Shown here: in pieces, positions 43,058-54,363 of the stretch
Layout of the letters: every line of letters begins with the position of its first letter
Position numbering within the stretch: position 1 is the stretch's first letter
Assembly (NCBI GenBank): GCA_029215795.1
Contig: JARDYH010000002.1
Coordinates: forward strand, 358,696,973-358,760,972
Reading direction: 5' to 3'
Origin: Anniella stebbinsi
Lineage: Eukaryota; Chordata; Lepidosauria; Squamata; Anniellidae
Length of the DNA: 64,000 nt
Translations under genes and position numbers: made by a program
The notes under the pieces: model-generated
What the model saw: only the letters and a program-made list of their open reading frames with translations
Databases searched by the model: none
What the model was told of the DNA's origin: nothing

Positions 43058-43192
43058 AGGGATGGGCAACTTGTGGCCCTCCAGATGTTTTGGCCTGCGA
43101 CTCCCATCAGCCCTAATCTGCATAGGCAATGGGGAAGGATGATGGGACGTGTAGGCCAAAAGAGCCACAAGTTGCCCACCCTGGTACCCAGG
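43058..43192. mobile_element. Hairpin element with GGGCAACTTGTGGCCCTCC arms
   Basis: GATGGGCAACTTGTGGCCC and CCAGATGTTTTGGCC on the left pair with GGCCAAAAGAGCCACAAG and TTGCCCACCC on the right. A second copy is at 53221-53362. Confidence 0.75.
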
Positions 43193-43619
43193 TGCCATTG
43201 CTTGAGGCAGCTTCTCCTCCCTGCCTGATGCAGCAGTACCCAGACTATATGCTGAACTAATCGGAAACTGGCAAATGTGCTGGGGAAAATAAACAAAAGG
43301 CTCCTGTGAGTCCAAAGGAGACTGGGTCATCAGAGTTTCTGTAACAAAGTCTCTTGTACCACTTTGAAGAGGCTGGAAGCTTGCCGTGACTTAGAGTTGA
43401 CTAAACATCCCCAGTCCGGCGCCCTCTGGATGTGTTCGATTGCAGCCTCTATCATCCCCAGACAATTGGGCCCTGCTGTATGGGAATGGTGGGAGTTGTA
43501 GTTTAGCAGATCTGCAGAGCACCAAGCTGGGGAGGGCTGAGCCAGTCTGACTGTTGGTCTTGCTTAACTTGCGGTCGTAGCTCTGGATCAAAATTCATCA
43601 AGGGGCTGGAGCATCTCCC

Positions 43620-44335
43620 CTAGCAGGGAACGGTTACAACAGCTGGGATTGTTTAGCATGGAAAAAAGGAGGGTAAGGGTGGGGGTGGGGGTAGACCTGA
43701 TAGGGGTGTACAAAATTATGTTTGGTGTGGAGAATGTGAATAGGGATAGATTTTTCTCCCATAACACAAGAACCCAAAGGGGTCATCCCATGAAGCTGAT
43801 TGGTGGAGATTCAGGACCGATAAAAGGAAGGGCTTCTTCACACAGCGCATAGTTAAATTATGGAATTCACAGGACAGAGGCCAGATCTACACCAAGCAGG
43901 ATATAGCAGGATATGGGATGTGTCAATGGGCCCCAACAGTTGTCGGTGCACTTCAATCCCTCTATAAAGCAGTAGTGTGGCTCCTGCCTTTTATATACCG
44001 CTTTCATACCACTTTCATACCACTATAACCTGCTTGGTGTAGATGGGGCCATAGCGATGGCCACTCATTTGGATGACTTTAAAAGGGGGTTGGATTAATT
44101 CCTGGAGGAGAAGGCCGTCAATGGCTACCAGCCCTGAAGGTTATGTGCTTCCTCCAGTATCCGAGGCAGAAGCCTGTATACACCAGTTGCTGGGGAATAT
44201 GGGTGGGAGGGCGCTGTTGCACCCATGCCCTGCTTGTGGGTGCCTGTCGACAGCTGGTTGGCCACTGTGTGAACATAGCACTGGTCTAGATGGACCCTCG
44301 GTCTGATCCAGCAGGGCTCTTCTTATGCTCTGTCT
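43620..44335 (+). mobile_element. CR1 LINE 3' portion, split by a small DNA element
   Basis: GGGATTGTTTAGCATGGAAA to TTATGGAATTCAC, then GATGGCCACTCATTTGGATG to CTGATCCAGCAGGGCTCTTC. The inserted element lies at 43879-44050. Confidence 0.85.
43879..44050. mobile_element. MITE with GATCTACACCAAGCAGG termini, inside CR1
   Basis: GGCCAGATCTACACCAAGCA at the left and TGCTTGGTGTAGATGGGGCC at the right are inverted repeats. Related copies lie at 50633, 51561 and 54187. Confidence 0.85.
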
Positions 44336-44697
44336 CCCACTGGCCTGGTTCACGTGTGTATGTACCTCCTTAGCCCCTTGCTTTCATTTGGCTCCTTCAG
44401 CCCAAGGTGTGAACTCTCTCCCTCAAAAAGTCCTGGAATTGATCTTGGAGGTGGGGCTGTCATTCCTCTCTGTGACAGCTCATAAAAGCAGGCCATGTCA
44501 TCCCTTGGGGATCCGGTCAGCAGGGTATAAGCATGCATGGGAATGAACCAGCTCCCAGCATCTTATGCAAAGGGGGAAAGCGTTTCAGTGCAAGAGCCCC
44601 AGAAAGCCAGGCCCCCGCTCCCATTTCCCCCTAACCACCGCGGCCCCCGAGAACAGAATTTGGCCCCGCAGCTGAAAGAGGTTCTTTACCTTTGGTG

Positions 44698-44876
44698 TAG
44701 TGGAGTGGGGACTGGTGGCTCCGACGTCAGTGGGGCGGTGAATCCGCTCCGGGTTTCACTCAGAACCAGTCAGAACTCTAAAGGAGCGATCGCTCCTTTA
44801 GAGTTCTGGCTGGTTCTGACTGAAACCCGGGGCGGATTCACCGCCCCACTGACATCGGAGCCACCAGCCTTCACTG
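44698..44876. mobile_element. Hairpin MITE, HP-CAG family, near-perfect palindrome
   Basis: From 44714 to 44865 the sequence is a palindrome of 76 bases per arm, centred on GCGATCGC, with about four mismatches and no loop. The outer ends are AGTGGAG and CTTCACTG. This is the least decayed copy of the family here. Confidence 0.9.
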
Positions 44877-45339
44877 GGCTAGGGCTTGCTGGGAGTTCAG
44901 ATGAAGCTTGCAGGCAGAGTTTGGGCTGTCTCTAGCCAGCCGCTGAACAGTCCCATCCATCCGGCACATCCGTGGACTCAGCTGCACTGCTTCTGGACGC
45001 ACGGACACACACCCTCCTCCAAACCGGAGTGCTCACCAGTTACAACAGCAATGCCGAGGCAGCAATCCGGGTACGAATTTCCCATTGCAACAGGATAGCC
45101 CTGTCCCAGTGAGTCGATCATGACAGTAAACGCCACGCAGGGCTGGCGCAAGACCTGTCGCCCCGTGAGACGGGAGGTTGCTCCACTGCTCTCTCTCCTT
45201 CCCCCACTGACTGCAGTGACGATAGCAGCTGCCACCCACTTGCCTTCTTCCCACCCGTGATGTGGGTGGTGGCCGCCTTCTACTTCCTCCTGCCCATCCC
45301 CACTGCCCTGTCTTCTCTCTCCACTGACCACTAAAACAA

Positions 45340-45800
45340 TAAGAACGTAAGAAAAGCCCTGCTGGATCAGACTGAGGGTTCATCTAGTCCAGCACTCTGT
45401 TCACACAGTGGCCAACCAGCTGTTGATGGGGACCCACAAAGCAGGTCGTAGTGCAACAGCACCCTCCCACCCATGTTCCCCAGCAACTGGCACACACAGG
45501 CTTACTGCCTCGGATACTGGAGGCAGCACATAACCATCAGGGCTAGTAGCCGTTTGATGACCTTCTCTTCCAGGGATTTATCTAACCCTCTTTTAAAGCC
45601 ATCCAAATTGGCGGTCATCACCGCATCTTGTCGTAGCGAATTCCATAATTTAACTCTGCACTGTGTGAAGAAGCGCTACTTTTTATCTGCCCTGAATCTC
45701 CCACCAATCAGATTCATGGGACGACTAGTACTTTGAGAGAGGCAGAAAAATGTCTCCCGATCCACATTCTCCACACCATGCATAATTTTGCACACCTCAA
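45340..45800 (-). mobile_element. CR1 LINE 3' portion
   Basis: Inverted CR1: AAGAACGTAAGAAAAGCCCT, GGATCAGACTGAGGGTTCAT, CCAGCAACTGGCACACACAG. Coding remnant on the minus strand includes NLIGGRFRADKK. Confidence 0.85.
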
Positions 45801-46544
45801 CAATGATGGTGGCCACCCGACTGCCCCGCTGCCTCCTCCTCCCTTTCCCTCCCCCCACTGTCCGCTCTTTCCTCCCTCCACCCCCGGCAACAATGTCCCA
45901 TCCCTCCTCCCCCTCCCCATGGCAGTGAAGATGGTGGTGACCCCCTCCCCTCTCTCCTCCCTCAGCGGTGGTGGAAAGACATCGCAGACCTGTCCCTCGG
46001 TGCTTCACTCTCAGGGGTCCTTCCTGAGAGGGGGGCATTGGTGGGGAAGTGGCCCTAGGGACTGCCTGTGCCGGGGAAGAGTAGGCGATCTCCAAGGCCA
46101 CCTCCTGGCCAACGCCTTGCTCTAAGGAAGAGTCCTTTTCAGTGAAGCATTTGGACTGGCCTCTCGGGAGAGCTGTTCTGACCACTCTCTCTTCTGAGCC
46201 TGCCCACTCAAAGCAGCAGTCTTAGGGGTCCTCAAAGTGAGGGATCAGGTGGCTGGCAGTCCAGAGAGCAGTGCCAGCCGCTCTTGCCGCAGCAAGGGAG
46301 TGGTGACCATGGCTTTCTGGAGCACTAGATGGGGAGTGCAGTTCTCTTGGTGGCAAAATCTGCCACCCTTGGAATCTGCTGCCTGAGGTGGGAGATTCAC
46401 CCCACCTCATGGAAGGGCCAGTGCTGATATTAAGTCTATTTATTAAAGTCTTCTGGACTTACCCTTGGGGGGGAGAACACTGATTTAGGGTGAGTTTTGA
46501 CCTGGGTTACCCCCTGATCTTAGTTTTCCTTTCTTCTTTCTTTG

Positions 46545-46888
46545 GGTGCCTCTACAAGAGCGATTTAAAGCTCTTTCAAAGCGCATTACCGATTTTACCT
46601 CCGCATGAATGGAGCGCAAATCGGAGGTTGAGGCGCTTTTTCTGTCTGATTATGCGCATTATCGAATGCACGTTAAATAGCGAGTTTTAATTTGCCGCGG
46701 GAGTTAAAGCGCCTTATGACCATGTAAACAAGTGATTCTCCACATTAAACACCTTTAAAGCATGTTTCATACAACCGGTAATGCGCTTCACCGCCTCCTG
46801 TGTATAGGGATTAGGCGTAAAAGCGATTGCGAGAAGAGGCACATAATTGGACAACCAGGTGTCAAACCGAATTCTTGTAGAGGGGACC
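46545..46888. mobile_element. Element with CCTCTACAAGA termini, copy 2
   Basis: GGTGCCTCTACAAGAGCG at the left and inverted TCTTGTAGAGGGGACC at the right. It shares the GATTATGCGCATTATCGAAT block and overall order with 40671-41023. Confidence 0.8.
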
Positions 46889-48020
46889 TTTGTTTCCACA
46901 TAAGGTTTTCATCATGGCATCATCCTGTTTACGGGATTTTATGGGGGTTCAAACACATCATATTCCCCTTGTAATCCTCTGATGTTTTCCTATCATTTCC
47001 CCCGTCTTATTTCTCCTTAAAACTGTTAAGGGTTAAGAGATGGAACAGTTGCACCGTGCCTTCTAGTTGGGACCATCTCTATCTGCCTATCGTCTTTTTC
47101 AATGCAGTGATTTTGAAGGAAGACAGGTGGGCCCCTGATTGTCATCTGGCCCTGCCAATCCACACAGCCTTGTGACTTTGTCCGGCACTCTTCTCCTACA
47201 GGTAGCAATGACTGTGGGACCAAAATGGGCCATGCAGCGTTCGCAGCAGGAATTGTAGGATGAGCAGCCAAAAGGGGAAAAAAAGACTCCTACCTTTAAA
47301 AAAACAACCAAAAAAGGGCCTGTGTTCTTCACAAGCACAAAACCAAGGGGCAGGAAGCTAAATGCATTCAACTTTTGCAAAATACCCTAATATTTCATCA
47401 TTCAAATTACAGAACTCTTGTGTGGTTGTATTTCCCCCATGTGCAAAATTCCTGGCTTCCTGGCTACAGTCTCTTGGAGAAACCATTTCCTTATCTGCTT
47501 CCCGTTGGGGAAAAAAAGCACATCTCCATCTTTGTTGTGCCTGCCAATACGGCTGGCAGGACTTTGGCTCCGAGATGGAAATCCCTGGAAATGAGCACTC
47601 CAGAAGATAAACACCCATTAAGCAGAACATATTTACAAACAAAACAGGAACTGGCAAAACCCGGCACTTGAGTAAGAAGCTCTTAAGAAATATTGTGGAT
47701 ATGTTTGACCTGAAAACAAATGCATTCAGACCTCCACCTATCCAGCTGTGCTTGAAATGGCCAGGTTCTCTATGTTTTCTTTGCTTCTCGTCCCAAGGCT
47801 GGAGTGACCCAAATGGGTGCTTCTCCAGGGGTAAACCTGAGTCTCATGATAACCTGGGCAAAGTCTGCCCCATCCCATAATTGCATCCATCCGTTCCCCC
47901 CCTCCTTTGCTGCACTTGGCCACTCTGAAGTCTTAAGAAGATTTGAATTGCTTTGCAGGATCACACCAAGGTCTTGTTAGTCTCCCCTCTGTTTTCAGCA
48001 GCAGCCAGCCAGATGCTTTC
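46889..48020. other. Intergenic stretch, nothing recognised
   Basis: Overlapping frames up to 99 codons on both strands, with no domain. No repeat family was recognised. Confidence 0.35.
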
Positions 48021-48179
48021 TGTCTGGGGGTGATGGGAGTTGTAGTCCAATACATCTGGAGGGCACCAAGTTCAGGAAGGCTGTCCTGTTTTTTGCCTCC
48101 GACATCTGGTATTCAGTGCAACAACTGCCTCTGTTTAGGGTAGTTCTGCTTGCCAAGTGGCCAACATTTTGAATCAGTA

Positions 48180-48515
48180 ACCTGGGTCACACAATCACCG
48201 CAGCTCACCATGGCTTATTTAAGCCACGGTGGGTTGTGGTGCTTGCTGGCGCATGCCAGGCAACTTTTGAAAATTCAAGCCACAACTATGGCTTGTCGTG
48301 TTGTCCGAACCCAGCAAGGGTGGGTTGTTGGCATGGTTCACAAACCACTCAGAACCCATGGGCTGTTTTAAGGTTGTGGGTGGCTTGTCAATAACCCACT
48401 GTCGCCGGGTTTGGAGAACACGACAAGTCACAGTCGTGGCTCAAATATTCGCATGTGCCACAGCCCTCTGAGGTTTACATAAGCCATAGTTGGCTGCTTG
48501 ATCATGTGAACCAAT
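48180..48515. mobile_element. Possible fold-back DNA element
   Basis: CCTGGGTCACACAATCA at the left weakly pairs with TGATCATGTGAACC at the right. CGTGTTGTCCGAACCC occurs inside, as in the 13963 and 39674 elements. Borders are uncertain. Confidence 0.45.
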
Positions 48516-48722
48516 GCTCTGAACTGGCAATAAACTGTACAAACTGGTTAATGACTGGCGTCCTCTGAGAATAATGAGTGGAAATTTCTTGGAATAACTC
48601 AGCAGGAATCAGCCTTTTTCCATGCAATACAGCAATGTGTATGATTAAACCACCAGTCCAATAACCAATGGAATCTGCCCACCAAATTAAAGGGTTTTCC
48701 AGTGCCTAATACAGTCAATCAC

Positions 48723-49126
48723 CTGGGCAGGATCTACACATCGTCCTCGATGCGCCCTCCCTGTGCCACAAGCCGCTTCGGAGCGCTTCCCCCCGCCTAG
48801 TGTGGCTCAAGCCTTGGAGGCTCTGCCCGCGCCTGTGCCGCCGCGGCTGCCGCCCTTTCATCCAGGCCGGTCCCGGGGAGGGAGGAGGGAGGGGGGAGAG
48901 TTGTAAACAAAAGCCAGCGATTGGGAGAGGGATTTCCAATTGCTAGCTTTTGTTTACAACCCTCCCTCCTCCCTCCCCGGGACCAGCCGGGATGAAAGGG
49001 CGGCGGCTGCGGCGAGAGCGCGAGCAGAGCCTCCGAGGCTTGAGCCACACTAGACGAAGTGCAGCGCTCCAAAGCAGCTTGTGGCACAGGGAGAGCGCAT
49101 CGAGGATGATGTGTAGATCCAGCCCC
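48723..49126. mobile_element. About 400-bp palindromic element
   Basis: GGGCAGGATCTACACATC at the left pairs with GATGTGTAGATCCAGCCC at the right. Pairing continues through a GC-rich arm to the centre at about 48925, between ACAAAAGCCAGCGATTGG and CCAATTGCTAGCTTTTGT. The GATCTACAC end is shared with the 43879 family. No open frame worth calling. Confidence 0.88.
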
Positions 49127-49253
49127 CTTCTTGTCAATTGGAGGAAGACATAGAATGCTGTGTCCAATGGAAATACCCCAATCCAGGTGTCATCTCCCAG
49201 TACCTCCAAGGAGCTATGTCTCTGATCATTAAAGAACTATAACTTTTGAAATA

Positions 49254-49318
49254 TTGCGTGTGTGTGTGTGTGTGTGAGAGAGAGAGACAGAGACAGAGAC
49301 AGAGACAGAGACAGAGAG
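49254..49318 (+). repeat. Compound (TG)n, (GA)n, (GACAGA)n microsatellite
   Basis: About ten TG units, a short GA run, then five GACAGA units. Confidence 0.95.
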
Positions 49319-49840
49319 ATTTGCCAGTCCTGAAATGCTTCTGGCTGGAACTGCTCAGATTTCTTGGACTGTGTGTTGTATTTGTATGTCAATTCCCCTT
49401 TCTTGTATCACAGCAGATTGCATGCATCTGGAAAATCCCCCGCCCCACACTTACGATAAAGAACATTGCACGATATTGCAACTGCACTTCTGTATATAAT
49501 TCTTTCAACACAACGCATATAGACAGCTCTCGTCAAGGAGGAGAATGCGCTTCTCCAAAGCCTCAAGCCATGACTAGAGCGGGAAATCTCCAGGATCACT
49601 GAACCCAGATCAGATACCCTTTAGCACCCTAACCACTCTGTCCACAATTAGGGTGGTGAAAGAAACGAATAGACCATTCCCACCCTGTTAATGCATGGAT
49701 AAAAGAGCTTACGCCGATCTGCTTTATGAAATATGGAACTATGGGTGACATTTCTTCCAGAATGCAGATGCAGAGAGAGCCAACATAAATGTGGCAGAGG
49801 AACAGAAAAGCACAGATGAAAACAGGCTTAATTAGCACGG
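49319..49840. other. Intergenic stretch, nothing recognised
   Basis: No gene or repeat family was recognised. Confidence 0.35.
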
Positions 49841-49841
49841 A

Positions 49842-49990
49842 CATAGACCAGGTGGTTGTGGGTTCAAATCCCTGCGCAGTCCTGACGATCAGTCAGTGAT
49901 CTCTGGCCAGTCACAACTTCTCAGCCTAACCTACCTCACAGGATCGTCATGAGGATAAAATGGGTGGAAAATGCCATGTACAGGGTCCTG
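49842..49990 (+). mobile_element. MIR-like SINE, middle part
   Basis: GGTTGTGGGTTCAAATCCCTG is the B-box region, then TCACAACTTCTCAGCC and CACAGGATCGTCATGAGGAT, matching the core of the SINE at 61613. Confidence 0.7.
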
Positions 49991-50089
49991 GGCATCTGCT
50001 ACCCTTTTCTCCTTCCTTGGCTGTAAATTCTCTGCCATCCTTTGGGAAACACAAGCATCTCATGGTCAAGTCCTGAGAAAAGCAGGAAT

Positions 50090-50395
50090 AAACTCTCCAA
50101 AGAGGTTCACCTGGCACCTACATCGTTATCTTTTTAAGCGCTAGGCAAATACCTTCCTTTTCTCCCAGGCATTTTAGAGACTTAGTTCAAGGTTACTATG
50201 GCTGGTTTAGCCATTCTTGTGCTGTTTACTGTTTTGTATTATATTGCATTTCCCCCCCTTTAAAATATTTATATTGTATTTTATATTTTTAACCGTGTTT
50301 TAAAATGGCATTTTAGTTTTTGAACTGGTTGTGATCCACCCAGAGAACATGAGTTATTGGATGGTTTAGAAATATACTAAATAAATAAATAGCAG
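50090..50395 (+). mobile_element. L2-like LINE 3' end
   Basis: Runs from a coding remnant with CACCTGGCACCTACATC to ATGGTTTAGAAATATACTAA and an AAATAAAT tail. It is 5'-truncated. Confidence 0.65.
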
Positions 50396-50632
50396 CCTCC
50401 AGACCCAATGACCCAGCACCACGGCATTTCCTGCATGTAGCTTTCCTTACTGGCGCAGATCTGTTCTGCTTCACCTATGGGTGCGCTTAACACAAGAGCA
50501 GGTAACCTACAGCTCTCCACTTCATTTCAAAAGCCTTCTGCAAGCAGATCAGTTCCGACTTTTGACAGAACTAATCTATCCTTGCTTTAGCAGCCTGCTG
50601 GACAGGGATGAGGAGAAGGAGAGAGAGAGAGA

Positions 50633-50815
50633 GGCCAAAGCTACACCAAGCAGGATATCGCATGATGAAAGCGGTATATGGTATGTGTCTATGGGCCTTA
50701 ACGGTTGTCAGTGCACTTTAGTACCGCTATAAAGCAGTAGTGTGGCTCCTGCCTTTTCTATGCCACTTTTATACCACTTTCATAGTGCAAGAGCCTGCTT
50801 GGTGTAGATTAGGCT
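50633..50815. mobile_element. MITE with GATCTACACCAAGCAGG-type termini, copy 2
   Basis: GGCCAAAGCTACACCAAGCA at the left and GCTTGGTGTAGATTAGGCT at the right, with TATAAAGCAGTAGTGTGGCT inside as in 43879. A (GA)n tract follows at 50822-50850. Confidence 0.8.
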
Positions 50816-51212
50816 GGAGAGGGGGAGAGAGAGAGAGAGAGAGAGAGAGAAATGGCCCTGCCCACTTTTGGCTCTCGTTACCCTCACTGCCAGCTGCCCC
50901 CACCTGAGAGAAAAAGCATTCCCCACCACTGACTAAAAAAAAGGTGCCACAACTCCAATGGCTGCTTTGAGAATGGGCACAACCCAATCCCCATTTACTC
51001 CACACAATTGTAAATGGCAGGGGCAGTTCTAGCCCACGGTCCTTGGACATTTGGAGCCAGGAGGGCAGCAAGCAGAAGCTGCTCTTCTCTTGACCAGGTA
51101 AGTGTAGAAGGTGAGTCTTCTGCTCTTACCTGGTCAATGCAGAGGCCTTGAGGTGCCTGCCAATCACAGGCACCGACAGGTCCCGATTCCATTCTTGGCT
51201 TGAAAGCTTAAG

Positions 51213-51532
51213 TAGGCTGACCATCTGAAAAGGAGGACACGGCTCATGTAACTTTAACAGTTGTAGAGGAAAGGGAATTTCAGCCAGTGTCATTTGTATG
51301 CCATTAGTTCCTGGTGAAATTCCCTCTTCATCACAACAGTTAAAGTTGCAGGGGCCCTGCCTTCTTTTGTATCTGGTCACTCTAGTATAGTGCCTGCACC
51401 TTTAATTGTTGTGATGAAGAGGGAATTTCCGCAGGAACTAATTGCATACAAATGACACCGGCTGAAATTCCCTTTCCTCTACAACTGTTAAAGTTATATG
51501 AGCCCTGTCCTCCTTTTCAGATGATCAGCCTA
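51213..51532. mobile_element. PAL320 palindromic element, full 320 bp, with target duplication
   Basis: TAGGCTGACCATCTGAAAAG to CTTTTCAGATGATCAGCCTA. GCTTAAG flanks it on both sides (51206-51212 and 51533-51539). Confidence 0.92.
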
Positions 51533-51560
51533 GCTTAAGCACACACAGGGAGCCAAATCT

Positions 51561-51693
51561 GGGCCCGATCTACAGCAAGCAGGCTAAAACACTTTGAAAC
51601 CATTTTGAAAACTGTATATGGAGTGTGTCTTGGGCCCTAACAGTTGTCAAAACTGTTATAAGCTGTTTTAAAGCAGTAGTGTAGATCCTGCCC
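51561..51693. mobile_element. MITE with GATCTACA-type termini, copy 3
   Basis: GGGCCCGATCTACAGCAAGC at the left, GTGTAGATCCTGCCC at the right, with AAAGCAGTAGTGTAG inside. Confidence 0.75.
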
Positions 51694-51974
51694 AGGTGTG
51701 GTGTTAATAGAGCTGACTGTAATCAACTGCGTTCACATCTTTTGCGAAATGAAGCCTGGGGGAAAACTTTAGAAGCATCCCTGAGGTGGGGTGGGGAATT
51801 TTGATTCTTTTCCTGCCCCAGTCCTATCCAAAGCTGCTCTTTGCATTTCAAGGGAAGTTCCCCTTAGCTTTGGAGGGGCAATTTCTCTCCGTGACAGGGA
51901 AAGGGTTAACTGCTCCCTCTACCACCACATGCCATGCCCACCCTTTCCATGGGGACGCTGCTTTGGTTTCCCTG

Positions 51975-52990
51975 TGGCTGTTATTCACATATCACACACA
52001 GTGGCTGCCTGTTAGCTACCAAGCCACATACAAGGTGTTATTATCCTACAAAGCCCTAAGGAACTTAAGAACACGAGAACAGCCCTGATGCTGGATCAGA
52101 CCGAGGGTCCATCTAGTCCAGCATCCTGTTCACACAGTGGCCAACCAGCTGTCGACCAGGGACCCACAAGCAGGACATGGTGCAACAGCACCCTCCCATC
52201 CATGTTCCCCAGCAACTGGTGCACACAGGCTTACTGCCTCAGATACTGGAAGTAGCACACAGCCATCAGGGCTAGTAGCCGTTGATGGCCTTCTCCAGGA
52301 ATTTACCCAACCCCCTTTTAAAGCCATCCAAACTGGTGGCCATCACCACATCTTGTGGTAGTAAGTTCCATAATTTAACTATGCGCTGTGTGAAGAAATC
52401 CTTCCTTTTGTCTGTTCTGAATCTCCCACTAATCAGCTTCATGGGAGGACCCCACTGGGTTCTAGTATTTTGAGAGAGGGAGAAAAATGTCTCCCTATCC
52501 ACATTCTTCACACCATGCATAGTTTTGTAATGTCTCCCCTTAGCCTCCTTTTTTTCCAAGCTGAACAATCCCAGCTGTTGTAACCTTCCCTCATAGGGGA
52601 GATGCTCCAGCCCCATGATCATTTTAGTTGCCCTTTGCTGCACTTGGGACCAGCATAGCTAGCAGACCGCCTTCCCTTATAAACACCCAGACAACATTTA
52701 TGATCTTCAGAGGAGGTCCTGATAGTCATTCCGAAATGAACGGAATGTTGCCATGAAGAACCTTGACAGGGGCCTTCTCTGTAGTGGCACCCACCATCTG
52801 GAAAAACCTCCCTAATGTGGTTTGGGAGGCGGAAAATGTAACATCCTTTAAATGCCTCCTGAAACTATATTTTTTCAGACAGGCTTTCCCTGGACTGTAT
52901 CTTACTTCGACTTTATATGGCATTTTTAACTTTTAAAGTTTTTAAAATTGTATTCACATACTGAATACCAGATTTGGTTTGGACCACCAT
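51975..52990 (+). mobile_element. L2-like LINE split by a CR1 element
   Basis: CAGTGGCTGCCTGTTAGCTA and TACAAGGTGTTATTATCC end with CTACAAAGCCCTAAGG near 52060. After the CR1 the text resumes near 52646 and continues with GGGGCCTTCTCTGTAGTGGC. This is the same LINE coding region interrupted by a reverse-oriented CR1. Confidence 0.7.
52063..52645 (-). mobile_element. CR1 LINE 3' portion with pol C-terminal frame
   Basis: The minus strand at 52643-52272 reads QQRATKMIMGLEHLPYEGR, then FRTDKRKDFFTQRIVKLW, then FKRGLGKFLEKAINGY, the CR1 ORF2 C-terminus. The frame is open over 123 codons apart from a junction of two subregions. The inverted 3' end is at 52070-52130. Confidence 0.85.
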
Positions 52991-53220
52991 CTTGGTTAGC
53001 TTAATGGGCCGGGTCTCAGCCTCTGGAACAAACTTCCCTGCAGCACGTGTGATCACAGATTGGTAACATTGCAGAACCCTCATCAGGAAGAATGGGCTGG
53101 TTGCTGAATCACAGATCTATGCCTTCCCCAAGCTAGCGTGCTCCAGCTGTGGTGTACTACAACTCCCATCATCCCATGGCCAAAGGTTGGGGAAGGCAAT
53201 GAGTTGTTGAGGCCTTATTT

Positions 53221-53362
53221 CAGGGGTGGGCACCTTGTGGCCCTCCAGATGTTTTGGCCTATAGCTTCCATGAGCCCTAGCCAGCACAGTGGAGATGTGG
53301 TGGATGATGGAAGTTGTAGGCCAAAAATTCTGGAGGGCCACATGTTGCCCACTCCTACTTTA
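53221..53362. mobile_element. Hairpin element with GTGGCCCTCCAGATG arms
   Basis: CAGGGGTGGGCACCTTGTGG and CCAGATGTTTTGGCC pair with GGCCAAAAATTCTGGAGGGCC and TGTTGCCCACTCCTA. The flanks CCTTATTT and CTTTATGT match at 6 of 8 positions. Confidence 0.72.
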
Positions 53363-53610
53363 TGTCTTCTCTGGAAGAAGCGAGTAAGTACTCTTCGGTT
53401 ACTTTTGGTTTTGGCTTCACTTCTCTTGCTGCTGTCAAGCTTCTTCGTTAAATATGCATATAGTTTGAACCGAGGGAGCACAATAAATCAGATTTCTGAC
53501 TTGACAGTTTCTGGCTGATTTTTGATGCTCGAAACAAAACTGTCCTAGATGTCTTTTTTCTTTTTTTTTAAGACTTGAAGACAGCTGGAGGGGAGGGGAA
53601 GGGTTAACAC

Positions 53611-53978
53611 TAGGGTGACCATCCGCCCGGATTTGTCCGGACATGCCCGGAAAATGGGGAGCAAATCCGCATCCGGGGGGAAAAACTGTTTTGGGGGCCA
53701 AATCCGGAAATTTAGCCCCCCAAAAGTAGGGTGACCAGATGGCTCTGGGGCGATCCGGGCCAACTGGGGGGCGGCGGGGGCAAACCAGGGCAGTGGGGGG
53801 TCACGCGGCGGTGGCGGGAGGCGGGAGGGCGGTGCGAGGTGGGCGGCGCGAGGCACTTACCTGCTGGGGCGGGCAGCGCGGCGCAGGGCGGCGCGGCGCG
53901 GGTGCGCGGTGGGGGGGGGTGTTTTGGGTGGGGGGGGTGGGGGACCGGGATTTTGGTTCTCAAAATCTGGTCACCCTA
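53611..53978. mobile_element. hAT-like element with TAGGGTGACCA ends and 8-bp duplication
   Basis: TAGGGTGACCATCCGCCCGG to ATCTGGTCACCCTA, 368 bp. Perfect GTTAACAC repeats flank it (53603-53610 and 53979-53986). A second TAGGGTGACCAGATGG at 53727 inside suggests a nested or internally duplicated copy. The right half is extremely G-rich. Confidence 0.9.
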
Positions 53979-54030
53979 GTTAACACTTTATCCACACGAT
54001 TTCCCCAATGGAAATCTTACTCCCTGATTC

Positions 54031-54056
54031 ACACACACACACACACACACACACAC
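54031..54056 (+). repeat. (CA)n microsatellite
   Basis: About 13 CA units. Confidence 0.95.
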
Positions 54057-54186
54057 GTCTGTTAGCTCTCCCATATTGACACTTTCCATCTGTTGCTTCA
54101 CAACCTGTAGCAGGTCAAAGGAAGGCATAACCGAACATCAAAGCACCGTCCTGGACAAGATCAAACGCATATCTATTCAAGCGACT

Positions 54187-54318
54187 GGGGCCAGATCTAC
54201 GCCAAGCAGGATATAACACTTGGAAAGCGGTTTGAAAACAATATATGGAATGTGTCCTGGGTTGCAACAGTTGTCAATATTGTTATAAACTGTTATAAAG
54301 CACTAGTGTAGATCCTGC
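54187..54318. mobile_element. MITE with GATCTAC termini, copy 4
   Basis: GGGGCCAGATCTACGCCAAG at the left and GTGTAGATCCTGCC at the right, with GTTATAAAGCACTAGTG inside. Confidence 0.75.
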
Positions 54319-54363
54319 CTGGATGTGTATGAGAAGCCCGAACCAGCACATGAGAGCGATAAC

